A stretch of 64,000 bases of DNA, taken from NCBI GenBank assembly GCA_963678675.1, contig OY783192.1, positions 5,900,001 through 5,964,000 of the forward strand, given 5' to 3'. The notes below the pieces were generated by a model. That model did not search any database and had not been told where the DNA came from. It was given only the letters and a program-made list of their open reading frames with translations. The stretch comes from Xiphydria camelus (Eukaryota > Arthropoda > Insecta > Hymenoptera > Xiphydriidae). Each line of letters starts with the position of its first letter. Positions within the stretch are counted from its first letter, which is position 1. The position numbers were made by a program, and so were the translations under genes. This document shows positions 48,267 through 59,890 of this stretch, piece by piece.

Positions 48267-49225
48267 TGTTCAAGTCTTTCTCGCAATGTAAGGAACTTGC
48301 TCGAAAAATCGTATGCGAAGCAACAAAACTAGTGTATACATACCCACATACGTCGAAGAAAGGATGACGCACGAAAGCGGAGCTCCGCAAAAGAGTTTCG
48401 GTTACAGGCCGTTCGGTTAGACGCGCCGAGATGCTTCTCTCCTCCGGGCCGGGATTCCTGCATCTGTCGCGCGTGCCCCCACATTACGGCATAATGTGTC
48501 ACTGTGCCACGAAGTCTATCCCCCCTTTCCACTCCTGCGTGACAATTCAGCAATGCCAGCCAACCACTCACTCCCGTGGCTCGCGCGCGCACTCGTGCGA
48601 CTCGCACACCACCGCCGAGGCGAACACACGCACGAGCGGAATCCTAGATTTTGGAAACTCCGATTGAATGCGCGCGGGCACAGCTGAACGCAGGTCGCGC
48701 GGGACTCGAGGGGGGGCGGCGGCGGTGGTAGTAGTGGTTTCCCCCCCGATCACCTTTCGTCCCTCTCGGTCCCGCTGGAGTACCGTGCGCACGCGGTGAC
48801 GCAAGATGCAACCTCGGATGAGTCGTGAAAATACTATATCGGCGAGCTTTTGTTAACGTCGCGCGATGGATTTTTCGGAGTTCGCTGCCGCGGTCCTTCG
48901 GGGAATAATGCGCCGATGCTTTATTGATGATTCCGTGGATATTGACTCGGAGATACTCACGTAAATACGAGCGTTTTCGGTGCTTACGGTGGACTGACGG
49001 TTGAGCGGGACGTTTTAGGACGCGATGCACGAACGTCACGTGTATTTCTACCTTTCTTCTCTCGTCCAGCGTCTCGCGGAATTTCGCGCGTGTACGTAGA
49101 GACTCGGAGAAATTATTTATTCATCCATATGTAGGTTCGCTGAGAAATTCGCGCGGAAGTAAGATGGTCCTTCGAGTGCGCGTCGTACGAAACCAACTAT
49201 ACAATTTTAGGTGTATATATGTACA
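48267..49225. other. Intergenic, nothing recognised
   Basis: GC-rich around 48400-48800. No gene-like frame or repeat. Confidence 0.4.
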
Positions 49226-49430
49226 TAGGGTAGACCGAGGCAAATCGGATCATAAATCCATATTTCTTAGATCGTGTTGAAAATGAATATTTTGATCGTT
49301 CGTATTATTTCGTTCGTCTCCAATGAAGTGATAGAAACCATTGAAATGCTTATTTTCATCACGATCAAAGAAATATAGATCTATGATCAGAGATTCGTCC
49401 TGTGATCCATTTTGCCTCTGTCTACCCTAT
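49226..49430. mobile_element. ATAGGGTAGACCGAGGCAAA element, copy 2
   Basis: ATAGGGTAGACCGAGGCAAA and the complement of TTTTGCCTCTGTCTACCCTA are the ends. Arms share GATC.TA.ATC(C/T)ATATTTCTT. It is homologous to 31563-31790 and better preserved. Confidence 0.8.
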
Positions 49431-49452
49431 GTCACCTAAGAGACGCGTGCCT

Positions 49453-49613
49453 GTACGGAGAAAAAAAGATTAGTACAAAATCATGAGAAAATCCAGGAAT
49501 TTTTACAGTTATCTTAGTAACAGGGCTCCTCGAGACAAAACATTGTACTGTTTCATTGACCCTGTTACTGAAATTCGCTGTAAAAATTATGAACCCTTGT
49601 TGTCTCTCCGTAT
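49453..49613. mobile_element. Shared-terminus palindrome without inner insert
   Basis: GTACGGAGAAAAAAAGATTA and TGTCTCTCCGTATA are the ends. Interior GTAACAGGGCTCCTCGA and GACCCTGTTAC match the shell of 33233-33823. This copy has no nested element. Confidence 0.75.
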
Positions 49614-51786
49614 ATGCGCGGGGGAGGGAATTCGCATCGTGGCGGATCGTGAACAAAAAAAGACCTCGTGAACGATTAAACAGTGAGTTTTTAATAATAA
49701 AAATAGTTTGACAGACCAATCGAGTCTATGGAACATTCAATAACTGCGTCACATGTAGTTGCAAAACCGGGAGCGTAAAATCACAAACAATTATGTTACA
49801 GGGTTGCTCTCCATTCTCTCGCTCTCTCTCATGTATTCCGCCTCTTCCGTCCTTCTCGCCCGCTCTTCCTCCCCTTTCGAAACTCGAGTTCGACTTTGCC
49901 GCAACGACGCGCTTTCGCGAGTAGGTACATCGCGCGTTCGCTCTCTCGTGCTAATTATAATTATATTACTTATAAAATGGTCTATGTCGTCGTATTTGTA
50001 CGAATAAATCTCTTTATACTTTTTTTTTTTATTACACGTTTCTATTATCTATAGGAATACTATTTAAAATCAGTCTTGTGGTTGAGATATATCAGGTGTC
50101 TGGTGAGGTAGTGTCAGTTTCATAGTATACACTCGGTGTCGCCCAAATTGACTTCTCGCTTCGCGACGAACCGCTCTTTTTATACCGTTCGTACTCATCA
50201 GTATACGGTCGTTCCGTGGCGATCTTCTTGTTTTATCGATGGCAACGGAGAAACAAATGTAGCGATTTTTCCGATCGCGATAACGAGTTATTTGCAAAAA
50301 AAAGGATAGTTTACATGGGAAATCGAGTCCCTCTCCGCGTAGAAATTGCTTGATCAGGTCCCTGCAAGGCATGTCACATATTTTTAATTTGGCCCCATAT
50401 AGGCACTATCACGCCTTTGACATCAGAATTATTGTATCGGTAGTAGGTATGACCAGGGCCTGACCAGGGCCTAATCGGGCATCCAAGTAATGCATCATCC
50501 AAAGCGTAGCCTTTAAAGGCTTCGACGAACAAAGTGGGACATACCCTATTAGGCACCTACTGAGATTCCCAATCAGAGCTTCGCGTCAATATCAGAGAAC
50601 CTAATAGAGGCCCGATTACAGCCTTTAAACAATTTCTACACGGGTTCACTTCCGAATGGTTTGCAAGTGCGAAAAAATAATGAGATTTTACATATGCTCG
50701 CGGTACCACACACGTGACGTCGAATCGGGCCGACGTTCCGCCTCCCTTCTTTGGTACGAGACGCGCGGTTCGCGCAAAGCGAGAACAACCATCAATGGCG
50801 CTTTCATTATATATTATTAGAGTAGTATAGTGAAGATATAATCCATTATTTCGTCGAGCCATGTTATTTTAGAGTTATATAAGGTCTGAGTTTTGTACCG
50901 TGTCTCTCGTTGCGTGCGAGGACCACGAGCGAACGCAACGTCGAGAATCGCGAAGCGCGTGGACGCATTCCGACGACGCCGACGCGACGATCCGACGGGA
51001 GCAGACGTTGCGTCCGCTCGGACGTCCAAGCGTACCGTTAACATTACGATTAATATTTGGGTTAGCTGTACAAAATTATATAACTATGCTATAGTTACAT
51101 AGATACAAAGAAGTATACATCGTAGGTACATGGGTCGATAGTAATGTTTCGACGACTGTGGAATTCAATCACGAGTTTCTCGCGCGCGGCAGTGATAAGC
51201 TCCTTCGTCGATCGACGCTCCGAGTATTCCTCGTGTTTTCCAGGGCGGAAAATGCTTTGAGATATTTTCTCGCCCCTTTCCCGGAATTTGAGATAAAAAG
51301 CTACGCTAACGCACTTTCCTCTCGCTTTTTTCGAGGAGCCCGATCGCAACCGCGTCGATCGATGGTCGTTCTGCAACGACGTTTCGCGATAACTCGATTC
51401 CATAATTCCCAGTTCCAACGCAATCGTATCGATACAACGTTACAGCTATTTGACACAAATATATGTTTTTTTTTTTTTTCGTTAAGGATAAGAATACAAC
51501 AACGATAGTAGTTCACGACAGTGTATAGGACAAGCGACAATTCTCTTTATATCATCGATTAGGTACTCATGCAAAAAGTGAGCGAGCTCGACTCGCCTCC
51601 CATTCGCAGCGGTTTCGTTTTTTGGTCCGTGCGCGGGAGAGGACTATCGACGCGCGCGCGTGATACCCGAGGGCTCGTTTACGTCTTCTCCGTTCGTCCT
51701 CCCGACGGCGCAGCGACGACGTAGGGGTTTATCATGACGGATATTTTAGCAATCTCGAGTCTATTTCACAGAAAGTTTGAATTGCA
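49614..51786. other. Intergenic, mostly unique
   Basis: 50334-50642 has weak repeat character (CGCGTAGAAATTG facing CAATTTCTACACG). The rest is unique, with GC-rich frames on both strands at 50890-51540 that look non-coding. Confidence 0.35.
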
Positions 51787-52054
51787 TACTGAGAAAAATA
51801 ACCTGGTTAAAATGACAAAATGCATCTGGTTAAAGGAGTCAAGTTATTCTAACCAAAATACTAGTAAGTCGAACCAAATATCAAGTTATTTTAAAATGAC
51901 ATGTTTAGTTATTTTAACTACATGTCTAGTTATTCTAATCAGAAAATGGTCAGTTCAAGCAAACACACAAACAGGGAATCTATATTTCACCAAAAGGTTT
52001 GTTCGCGATCTCCAGAATGTTGGTTTGATTAACCAGGTTATTTTTCTCAGTGTA
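51787..52054. mobile_element. Shared-terminus palindrome, GGTTA family, copy 1
   Basis: Ends TACTGAGAAAAATAACCTGG and the complement ending CTCAGTGTA. Interior segments AAAATGACAAAATGCAT and AGTTATTCTAACC are shared with 61036-61302 along the full length. Confidence 0.88.
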
Positions 52055-52534
52055 CTCGCGACTTTCTATAGGAATCCGACAACGCATCGGCAATGGTGAT
52101 AATCGAACGTTTGAACACCATCGAGAGCCGCTCGCTGCGCGCGCGCAACATGGTATAAAGGAAAAAGAAACTCTCCGCAGGAACTTGTTGTGATTCTGTG
52201 GAACGCGACGAGCAGAAAGCAAACCGTGGCTTATTTCGGTTAATTATTTTGAATTCTTTCTTCTCGCAACGATGCCATGGACATTTATATGTATTCCGCG
52301 ACGATACGTATGTAGCTACGAACGTCAAATATTGAACATTACATCGAGCGTGCCACCTATATGAAAAAAGAAATTCTCCGCGTGAACTTGCGATTCTCTC
52401 GAACATCGAGTGAAATGTGGAGACGACTGTAGATCTTATTTCGACTAACTTTTCTATTTTCTCCGTGCGAAAAGAAACGTTACAGCGAAATTTACACGTA
52501 TCCTGCGATATTCTCAAATCGGTCTTCCGACTTT
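52055..52534. other. Intergenic, nothing recognised
   Basis: A minus-strand frame of 207 codons crosses 52047-52670, but it runs through two repeat ends and is not credible as a gene. Confidence 0.4.
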
Positions 52535-53660
52535 CGGGCTGTCCATAAATTACGTAAAATGATTTTGACGGGTCACACACTCCCCTCTCTTCCATATGAG
52601 ACTCAGTAAGATTTTTTCTCTTCGCCCCTCCTTCTTGTATAATATTACGTGAGAAAATTAAATGCAACAAATTCTATGTATAGAAAGGTTTGTGGAGTTT
52701 TTTAGACCAGTTTTAGTTATTCGCTCAAAATACCACGCATCACTTCTAAAAATCTCGCAATATTATAGAAAAAGTGTCGTTTAATCTTGTTCCACATTTC
52801 AATGTAAAATAGTTAACCCTTTGCCCTCGAGGCCTTTTTCGCACGTGCCAATCGGCAACTCGAGATGATTTCGCGAATATCGCGAAAATCTAATGTAGGT
52901 ACACCGTGAAAAGATTGTATAGTAAACTTTGCGTTACCAAGTTTTTATCATACAAATTTATCCATTAAAATTACTATATACGATTAAAACAGTTATATTT
53001 ACTACAGATTTGATTCCCTTCGCACTCGAGGACATTTCGCGCGCGTGAACCAGCAAGTCGAGGCGATTTTACCGATATTAGGAAAGTGTTTTCGCGCGGA
53101 CGAACCTATTCCAAGCGAATGCTAAGCTGAGACTAGCTACGCTGAATAAGAATGCAGGCCTATAGCCTCGTAGTACAGGTAGAGTGGACGCGTCATACCG
53201 TCCGAGCGAGAAATCTTATCGCGTGTCGGACATAAACATATAAATTTATTAATTTAATAATTTATTTATCTTAATAATTAATTAATTTAATATTATTTCT
53301 TTTATTTTTATTTCTTAATTTAAATTTTTTAAACGTTTTAAAATAAACATTAATTTATTTAATTGATAATTATTAATGTTTTCTCGCACGTGGAGAATAA
53401 ACATAAACGAGTGGACGCATCGAACCGCCGGGCGCCTTAGAAGCGCCTTTCGAGTGGAAGCAAGACACTACCCGGGCGCTCCTCGAGTGCAAAGGGTTAA
53501 TTCTTCTTCGTTGTACATGTAAGGAGTAAAGGAAGAACTTCTGCAATATTCTTACGTAAAACTGATCTCCTCCTTCCTTCCACTAGCGTAAATTACCATA
53601 GAGATTTCTATGAACCTCTCTCCCACTCCTAACTGTTTTACGTAATTTATGGACAGCCCC
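52535..53660. mobile_element. 1.1-kb element, GGGCTGTCCATAAATTACG termini
   Basis: GGGCTGTCCATAAATTACGT at the left and ACGTAATTTATGGACAGCCC at the right are complementary. Both ends then have CCCTCCTTC or CTCCTCCTTCC tracts. TTT stands outside each end. A piggyBac-like element is nested inside. Confidence 0.82.
52817..53496. mobile_element. piggyBac-like MITE with TTAA duplication
   Basis: TTAA at 52813-52816 and 53497-53500 flanks ends CCCTTTGCCCTCGAGG and the complement of CCTCGAGTGCAAAGGG. A further CCCTTCGCACTCGAGG at 53028-53043 repeats the left end internally. TTAA plus a CCC start is the piggyBac pattern. No transposase. Confidence 0.78.
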
Positions 53661-53829
53661 TTTCCTCTCGCCGCACTCGGATGCACCCAACTCTACGCGA
53701 TATCTGAAACTCCCTAGTCGCCAAGATTCGCAGGTTTTCTCTCCCTAGGAAATCTAGCACCGGAGAAAGACCTACGGTCGCGTTCAGAAGAGTCCCTCGC
53801 ACCAGGAAACTTGTACCGTACACGAGGGG

Positions 53830-54022
53830 CTAAACTTACTTGCCAGGAAAGAAACTCAAATCACTATTATCTCATTACCTATGAACTTTTGGCTCATATT
53901 CGTGTAATACTTTTTTGAAGATTACATTTCTATCTACAATAAAGTCTTACGTCGATTTAGGCCAAAAGTTCATAAATAATGAGATAATAGCGATTAGTTT
54001 CTTTCCTGGCGAGTAGGTTTAG
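53830..54022. mobile_element. Palindromic MITE, GCCAGGAAAGAAACT termini
   Basis: CTAAACTTACTTGCCAGGAA and its near complement bound 193 bases. Arms of about 70 bases share ATTATCTCATTA and ATGAACTTTTGGC. Confidence 0.85.
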
Positions 54023-56340
54023 TCTCACGTAGTATATGAAAAACGCAGCATCGCCCGGAAATCGTCGTAGGAGTACACGCAGCGAGACGAGACGAGGCGA
54101 ATACTAAATTACGCAACGCATCTTCGATCACCTCCCTTTGCCCACTATATACGTCGGGATTCGACGCTCGTCTTTTACAAGCTACCGTGCGCGCGCGCGA
54201 TTTTACAAGAGGAGAAGCGAGACGCGATCCTGCAGCGCGCGAAGAGGAGACCGGTTCCTCGATTGTGTGTATACGAAGTGCTACAAGCGATTCGTTAGCA
54301 CTGGCGTTCTCTCCGACACACTCGTGTTACGCGGGACTATGCGTATGCAAAAAGGGGTTCTCTCGCGGATATACGTATCACGAGGCTCGTTCTCGTATGC
54401 CGGGGGGAGGGGTCTTTATATGTACAATGGCCGGGTTTGGCATTTTGGGGTGGGTTGGTCGCTAGGGTACGAGGTCGGGGCCTGCTGACCTCTGTCGCCG
54501 TGCTGCGAAATTACGACTCTCTCTCGCGCCGTTAGAAAACGCGTGAAATTAATGCCGGGAGGTGGTCGAGGAGGAGGAGGGCGGGCGAAACGCGTGTCAA
54601 CGGTGAAAAGAAAAGGAGAGAGGATTTGAGTAGTCGCGGAGAGAGGAGGAGTAGAGGAGGTCGCCTCTGGCTGGGGAGCGTTTTTGCGAACGCGGTCAGG
54701 ATCGCTCGGCGGTGAAACGTGCGTTCCGCAACACGTGTAAAGGAGAGGCGCGGGGCGGGGTGAGAGTGGCCCCGGAACGGCGGAGGGTGCCGAGAGAGAA
54801 CGGGGAGTTCCTCTCTCGTTTCTTTTTCAAAAGTCCGAAGTGAATAATGAGTGAAAACTGGCGGTAAGCGGTCGCGGGGAGGTCTTTTTTGGAAGTCGGG
54901 AGAAAGTGTAGCGCGGTTCGAGGGAAGTCTTCATCAGGATTTTTTCCGAGGGGTGGAGGAGACGTTTGCGGATACACGCGTGGTCCTGTCGCACCGCGAG
55001 AAAACCTCGCGCAGATCGTCGCGTTTTGTCTCGCCGAGCGCGAAATCGTCCCCGAGCGTTCGCGTCGCGTCTCGAGAGGAGACGCGCGAGCGACGCTCGG
55101 ATTACGATCGAGAGGACGAGATCGTAGATCGTGCTCGATCGGGCGTGACGAGGCGGCAGGTTTCCAGGGGAGCGTAAGATGGCACACGCCATTGTGACGA
55201 CGTTCTTTGAAAGCGTGCGTGAAGCAAGGGGGACTCTGATCGATTGAACGAGTGCGTCGAGGCAAACGTTGTTGCGATCGCAACTGCGTAACATTTTCCC
55301 GCTCCGCGCGGCATTGTACCGCGCGCAAGTTTATTCGAGAGCTCGCTGGCCGTGTATTACAATGTGCGCTACGGGGCCGAGGGCAGGGAGGGAGTGCGCG
55401 AAACTCGGCGCCCCTTTGCGCGCGCTCCCGTCCTCCCCCGCCGCTTCTCTCGGCGAAACTCGTCCGCGTTTCTCGGGGAGGAACGACGGCGACGACGGAA
55501 GAGAAACGAGGGCAATTCGGCCGGGCATTCTGAGCGATATTTGCACAAACGCGGAGAGGGCCCGCCTTTGTGCCCCGGGGACCCGAAGCGGGTTATATTT
55601 CGGAGACTGACGTCGGAGGGCAGGGCGAGTGAATGAGCGGGGCCCTGCTCAAAATGCGTGCGGTATACGGGAGGAACAATGCCCGCCGACGTGGCCTCGA
55701 CTTTTGGCGGTTCGAAAGCAAGAAATTTGCATGGCCTCGCCACCTCGGACATAAATCAGCGGCCCCTGCATCGGGGGATGAGACTAAAGACCCCGGGACG
55801 AGTACGGGAGTATCCTGGAAGAATTGCGTCCGGGTGCAGATCTGACCGACCGCTACAAATTGTTCGCGGCCAGTGGCTTGGTCGTCGCGGCTGGCGAATA
55901 ACTGGTCCGCGCTGTGAATGCAGAATTCCGTCTCGAATTTCGGGATGCCACACGTCGGTATATCGCGGAGACGAGAGAGACGGTTGGTAAGTTCGCGCAG
56001 AGAGGAAAGAGGAGGCAGAAGAGAGTGGCGCGCGAAAGCTGCGGTCCAAAGACGTTTTCGGATCAAAGGAATCGGAGACCGGTCCCGCGACATGCGGAAG
56101 CGATGCGTGCGGCGCGTTACGAGAGACGGGGAGAAGCGAAGCGCGCGACGAGCTATCGCCGGAAGAAAGGAGAGCGCGGAAACGATACGCGAGATATGAA
56201 AAACAAGAAATTGGATTTCGAACGGATTGGTTCGCTGTACGGGTGCGAGGAAGGGTGGGTGGATGAGGGGTGTGGTCGTTCGTCGCAGTTGCGTCGTCGG
56301 GAGGCGGCCACCGAAAGTCGAACGACGATTTAAATTAATA
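54023..56340. other. GC-rich Kr 3' flank
   Basis: Strongly CpG-rich, with long frames open on both strands (up to 297 codons on the - strand at 55593-56486). Products are Arg/Ser/Pro-rich without a known domain and overlap one another, so they are treated as composition effects. Kr enhancers could lie here. Confidence 0.4.
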
Positions 56341-56854
56341 TATAATATATACATGTATTTATAACAATCATTTTGGGGTTTTACAAGAGGGACGTGGTAA
56401 CAATACGGCATCACACGCTGCCACGAAGTAATGTAATAATAAATAAAGGGGGGGCGAGAAGGTAGGAGAGTCGTACAGGAAAACAAGTAAAACAGTCGTA
56501 ATTAATATAGGACGCGCGCGCGTCGGCGTCGTCTGTAAACGCGTTTACGCGCGTCGATAGCGAACTAAAAAAAAGGAAAAGCGAAACACGCGAGAGCGAC
56601 AGAGGACGGTCGGACCAACGTCACTCTCCCCGCTACTTTTACTGTCAGAGGAACTTGTATACCGGTACATTCATTCCACGTAGCTCTCATTCTCTCTCTC
56701 TTACTCTGTTTCTACCACCTTTTCATATACCGCGGAGACGGATCTCCGAAACGAAACGATATACGCCTAACTAATTACAGAAGATATTTCCATCCCGCGC
56801 TCCTGGAGGCGCGAGGTGTCTCGTACGTCGTCTACGTACCCCCGAGATGTCCCA
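56341..56854 (-). other. Probable Kr 3' UTR
   Basis: It follows the Kr stop on the - strand and shows no coding signal. No canonical AATAAA was found on the - strand here, only AT-rich sequence near 56340-56370. The UTR end is unknown. Confidence 0.4.
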
Positions 56855-57758
56855 CTAGGACGCGTGGCCGACTGCGCTCGTGGCGGAGGTGAGGTGACTG
56901 CGGTGGTGCCGGTACTTTGGCCGATCGCGGTGGTGGCTGTTGCGCTGATTCAGAATGAGCGAGCTCGGGCTCGCGTCCGAAACGTTCAGCTCCTCCTCCT
57001 CCTCCTCCTCCTCGTGAACCGTGTCGCTGCTCGGGCTGTGACTGAGCGGCGAATCGCCGCTGCTGTGCGAGTGCGAGTGAGGTCTGTGCATGCCGGTCGA
57101 CATGGAGAGATCCTCGGGCTCCGTTTGCTCCGGCAGATCCACGGGGATGCCCGAGAGGTTGAGAGGCATCGGCATCGACGTGCTCACCACGGGACTAGGC
57201 AGTTGACGATGAGCCGTCGTCGTCGTCGTTGTCGTCGTCGTGGACCGCCTTCCCGCCGGGGTGATCGCGCTCGCTTTCCTCGCGTTCGTCGGTACCGCGG
57301 TCTCCACGAGGGTCGCGGTTTCGTCCATCTCCACGTCGATGTCGATGTCCAGGTCCTCCTCGAGGTCGTCGCTGGCTAATGACGGCGGCTGCGACCTCAC
57401 TGAACCACCACCACCACCACTACCACCACCACCACCACCACTTCCACTAGTCAAGCCACCGCTACTACCGCACTTGTGATGCATCAGATGGTGCCTCCGC
57501 CTGAAGCGCATCTGACAGTGCTCGCAACGAAACGGTTTCTCGCCCTTGTGGATGAGCAAGTGGGCCTTTAGTTGGTTTGAGTCGCTGAACTTGGCCGAGC
57601 AGAGCTCGCAGGCGTAGGGACGCTCGCCCGTGTGGACGCGCAGGTGACGACGGAGATTGGCTACTTGGACGAATTGGCGGTCGCAGTGACTGCAGTGGTA
57701 GGGTTTCTCACCGGTGTGCAGCCTCATGTGGGTTTTCAGGTGGTGGTCGCGGGTGAAT
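56855..57758 (-). CDS. Kr: Kr last exon (fingers 2-5 and C-terminus)
   Basis: The acceptor reads TTCTATTGCAG before ATTCACCCGCGACCACC. The exon starts [14 protein letters not shown] and continues through fingers 3 ([17 protein letters not shown]), 4 ([17 protein letters not shown]) and 5 ([19 protein letters not shown]). PLNLS and PEDLSM are candidate CtBP contacts. It ends in TAG at 56855-56857. Confidence 0.95.
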
Positions 57759-59369
57759 CTGCAATAGAAGACGCGGGAGGGGAACGTAAGACTTTTTCCT
57801 TTACGTCGATTTTTCCGCGTGGTTATATATAAATGCGCGCGGGAAAGCGTAATGGAATCTAGTTATACACTGAGAACATAATTTTGTTGTTTCATCCAAA
57901 TTGTTTGGGTCGAAGATTAAATTTCGTCAAACTAACTATTGTGCATTTGGTTCGACTTGCATAGTTGGAATAACTACATTTTTGTCGTTCCATTCAATAA
58001 AATTTGTTTTGTCGGTTGATGGAAATTAATTCAATTTCGCAGGTTTGTTAGATCAATCTAAGTTGGTTTGTTTCAACAAACGTTTTTGTCAGACGACGTA
58101 TTGTGTTAACTATACCAGATAATTGAATGAAAAAGGTACAGTTAAAAAAAGCCGAGTAAATTTTCCTTTCAGCTGATGTGAAAACATTATCTGGTTGAAA
58201 ATCTGGGATATATATACAGTATGTAGTTACCTCAACTAAATTTTAACCCCTTCCCGTACTTTAACGAGTCTGACTCGTGATGAAGATTTTGGTCCAAAAG
58301 CCAGACTCGCGGACAGAAAGTCGGGCCAAACGTAAACAAACATCACGAGCTCGGCTCGCGGACAGAATTAGTGTTTACTTCCACAACAGCAGTATCGCGT
58401 AAAACAAATGACTATGTCACAGGTAATTACAATGAATATCGGCTCGTATTGCAACTCTTTTCGAGCATTAGTCTTGTTTGTTTACTGCGCGTTGATCCCT
58501 ACCGCTTGTGGGCCCGGATTTCGTCGAGCTAAATGGCACGGGAAAGGGGTTAATTACTCTAATTATATACTTGTTGACCTATATAACCGTATATCTAGTT
58601 GGCTGGCCGAGAGGTTGTTTGGAATTTTTGTTTTCAGTGTGTGGGATGGCTTTCTGCTATAACATATACGGAGCGACGAAACGTTCTCACCTCTTGTGAC
58701 ATTCGGGGCACTCGAAGGGCTTCTCGCCGGTGTGCGTGCGTTCGTGATTCTGCAGCACGTGTTTGTAGCCGAAGGACCTGGAGCACACGCCGCAGGTGAA
58801 GACCTTGTCGCGGCCGTCCTTGCCGGCCTCGGGGCTGATGGAGGTTGGCGGACTGAGCGGCGCGGAACCTTCCAGTGTGGCCGGGTGACTCGGTTCCATC
58901 TTGGTCCTGGGCGCCCTCCTCTTCGCCGCTTGGCTCTTCTTCGACACTCGGTCGCCGTTGCTGCTGACCACGTTGTTATTGTTGTTGTTGTTGTTATTGG
59001 CCGCGTTCCGCCTCGACGAAGACTTGGTGCTGAGCGCGGGCGACACCGGGCCGGGCGAGTGCTGGATGGGTGACGGTGGCGACGAGGCCGCGGGTGGCAC
59101 CCAACCGCCGAAGAGCGTTTGGTGGTGGTGGCGGTACAGAGGATTCGCCGCGAGTGACGAGTGAAGGGACACCGGCATTCCCGCGGCCATCAGCGCCGCG
59201 GTTCTGCCCGCCGCCAGTAGTTGCTGAGGCGTCAGCATCGACAGTCCCGCTGCGGTCGCCGCTCCAATCCCCGGGAACATGGCCGATGACGTATTATTGT
59301 TCAAGGGTGGCGAGAGCGGCTGCTTTTCGGAGTTTTGTTTCATGTCTAAGTGTTGGCCAGCCAAGAGTC
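56855..59369 (-). CDS. Kr: Kruppel gap-gene zinc-finger repressor (two exons; first coding exon missing)
   Basis: Kruppel is a sequence-specific nuclear repressor that patterns the central insect embryo. Joining 59369-58691 to 57758-56855 gives one frame of about 527 residues. The N-terminal part is Pro/Ser/Ala-rich with [22 protein letters not shown] and [15 protein letters not shown], and an Asn run. Five fingers follow; finger 1 ([19 protein letters not shown]) is in the first exon, finger 2 is split by the intron, and finger 5 ends HHKC. The C-terminal [11 protein letters not shown] matches Kruppel's CtBP-binding region. A Gly/Ser-rich linker and a Thr run are local expansions. The first intron phase requires an upstream exon supplying one base of a Gly codon. 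Identity is secure; the N-terminus is not. Confidence 0.96.
57866..58640. mobile_element. Candidate shared-terminus element filling most of the Kr intron
   Basis: The left TACACTGAGAACATAATT and right TTTTTGTTTTCAGTGTG ends fall inside the 932-bp intron (57759-58690). The left interior (GAAGATTAAATTTCGTCAAA, TTGGTTTGTTTCAACAAA) matches 30472-31563. The piggyBac-like MITE at 58247-58549 is inserted within it. The right limit is less certain than the left. Confidence 0.55.
58247..58549. mobile_element. piggyBac-like MITE in the Kr intron
   Basis: TTAA at 58243-58246 and 58550-58553 flanks ends CCCCTTCCCGTACTTTA and the complement of AAATGGCACGGGAAAGGGG. Inside are AGTCTGACTCG/GACTCGCGGACAGAA repeats. 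TTAA plus a CCC start suggests piggyBac. Confidence 0.82.
58691..59369 (-). CDS. Kr: Kr penultimate exon (N-terminal domain and finger 1)
   Basis: The acceptor reads CTTACACTTCCAG at 59370 and the donor GTGAGA at 58690. The exon ends within ECPECHKR, so the intron interrupts finger 2. An upstream in-frame Met ([11 protein letters not shown], 59400) exists, but it reads through the acceptor and into a repeat end, so I prefer a spliced start. Confidence 0.88.
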
Positions 59370-59400
59370 CTGGAAGTGTAAGCGAGAGGTGGCGTTTCAT

Positions 59401-59593
59401 TACGCGGAGAAAAAAGGACTGCACGGATTACAGTTTCACTGAAAAAAGTATTTAGCTAATCCAGCTATATTTCTGGCTGCCTCAGACACAACTAGAAAAG
59501 TATTGCTAGCGTAGCAAGAATTCTTGCTATTGCGAAGAAAATTATCACTGCAATTACTATAATTTTCTAGTTGTGGCGACATTTTTTTGAGTG
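59401..59593. repeat. Shared-terminus remnants beside the Kr acceptor
   Basis: TACGCGGAGAAAAAAGG at 59401 is a lone terminus 31 bases upstream of the Kr acceptor. CACTGAAAAAAGTATTTAGC at 59438 and TTTTTTTGAGTG ending 59593 may bound a separate small palindrome whose arms share ACAACTAGAAAA. Confidence 0.5.
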
Positions 59594-59890
59594 TTGATCG
59601 GCATTAAACTACGATTCCGCCTGGGAAGCTTTACAGAATTACACAGTAATTATGTGCTTTTCCTGGGAAATCGATAGAAATTCCTCTGTAAACAGTAAAT
59701 AGAAATGTGTCCCCCGTATAAAAATTCTCGAAAATGAGCTCGAATCTCAGCGCCACCGGATGAAGCAGTAAACATTGTTGGCTTCTTTTACTCGCGTCGA
59801 GTCATGACAAATATTATATCGAACGAGGATGATAAAATCGAATTAGGTGTTTTCTTAATATGCGGTATGAAGAACGTAATGATTGATATA
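59594..59890. other. Kr 5' side, nothing recognised
   Basis: AT-rich sequence upstream of the identified Kr exons. No splice-compatible first exon was found. Confidence 0.4.

Noticed and set aside
50334..50642. A repeat bounded by CGTAGAAATTG and its complement
   Set aside because: Only about a dozen terminal bases match and the interior shows no consistent pairing.
52047..52670. A 207-codon minus-strand open frame
   Set aside because: It begins inside one repeat terminus and ends inside another. No domain is visible.
55593..56486. A 297-codon minus-strand open frame in the Kr 3' flank
   Set aside because: The region is GC-rich, with open frames of similar length in several phases on both strands. 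The product has no recognisable domain, and the frame begins in the likely Kr 3' UTR.
57240..57479. Plus-strand frames across the Kr exons (also 56816-57379, 58696-59073, 58901-59164)
   Set aside because: They are antisense shadows of the Kr zinc-finger exons.
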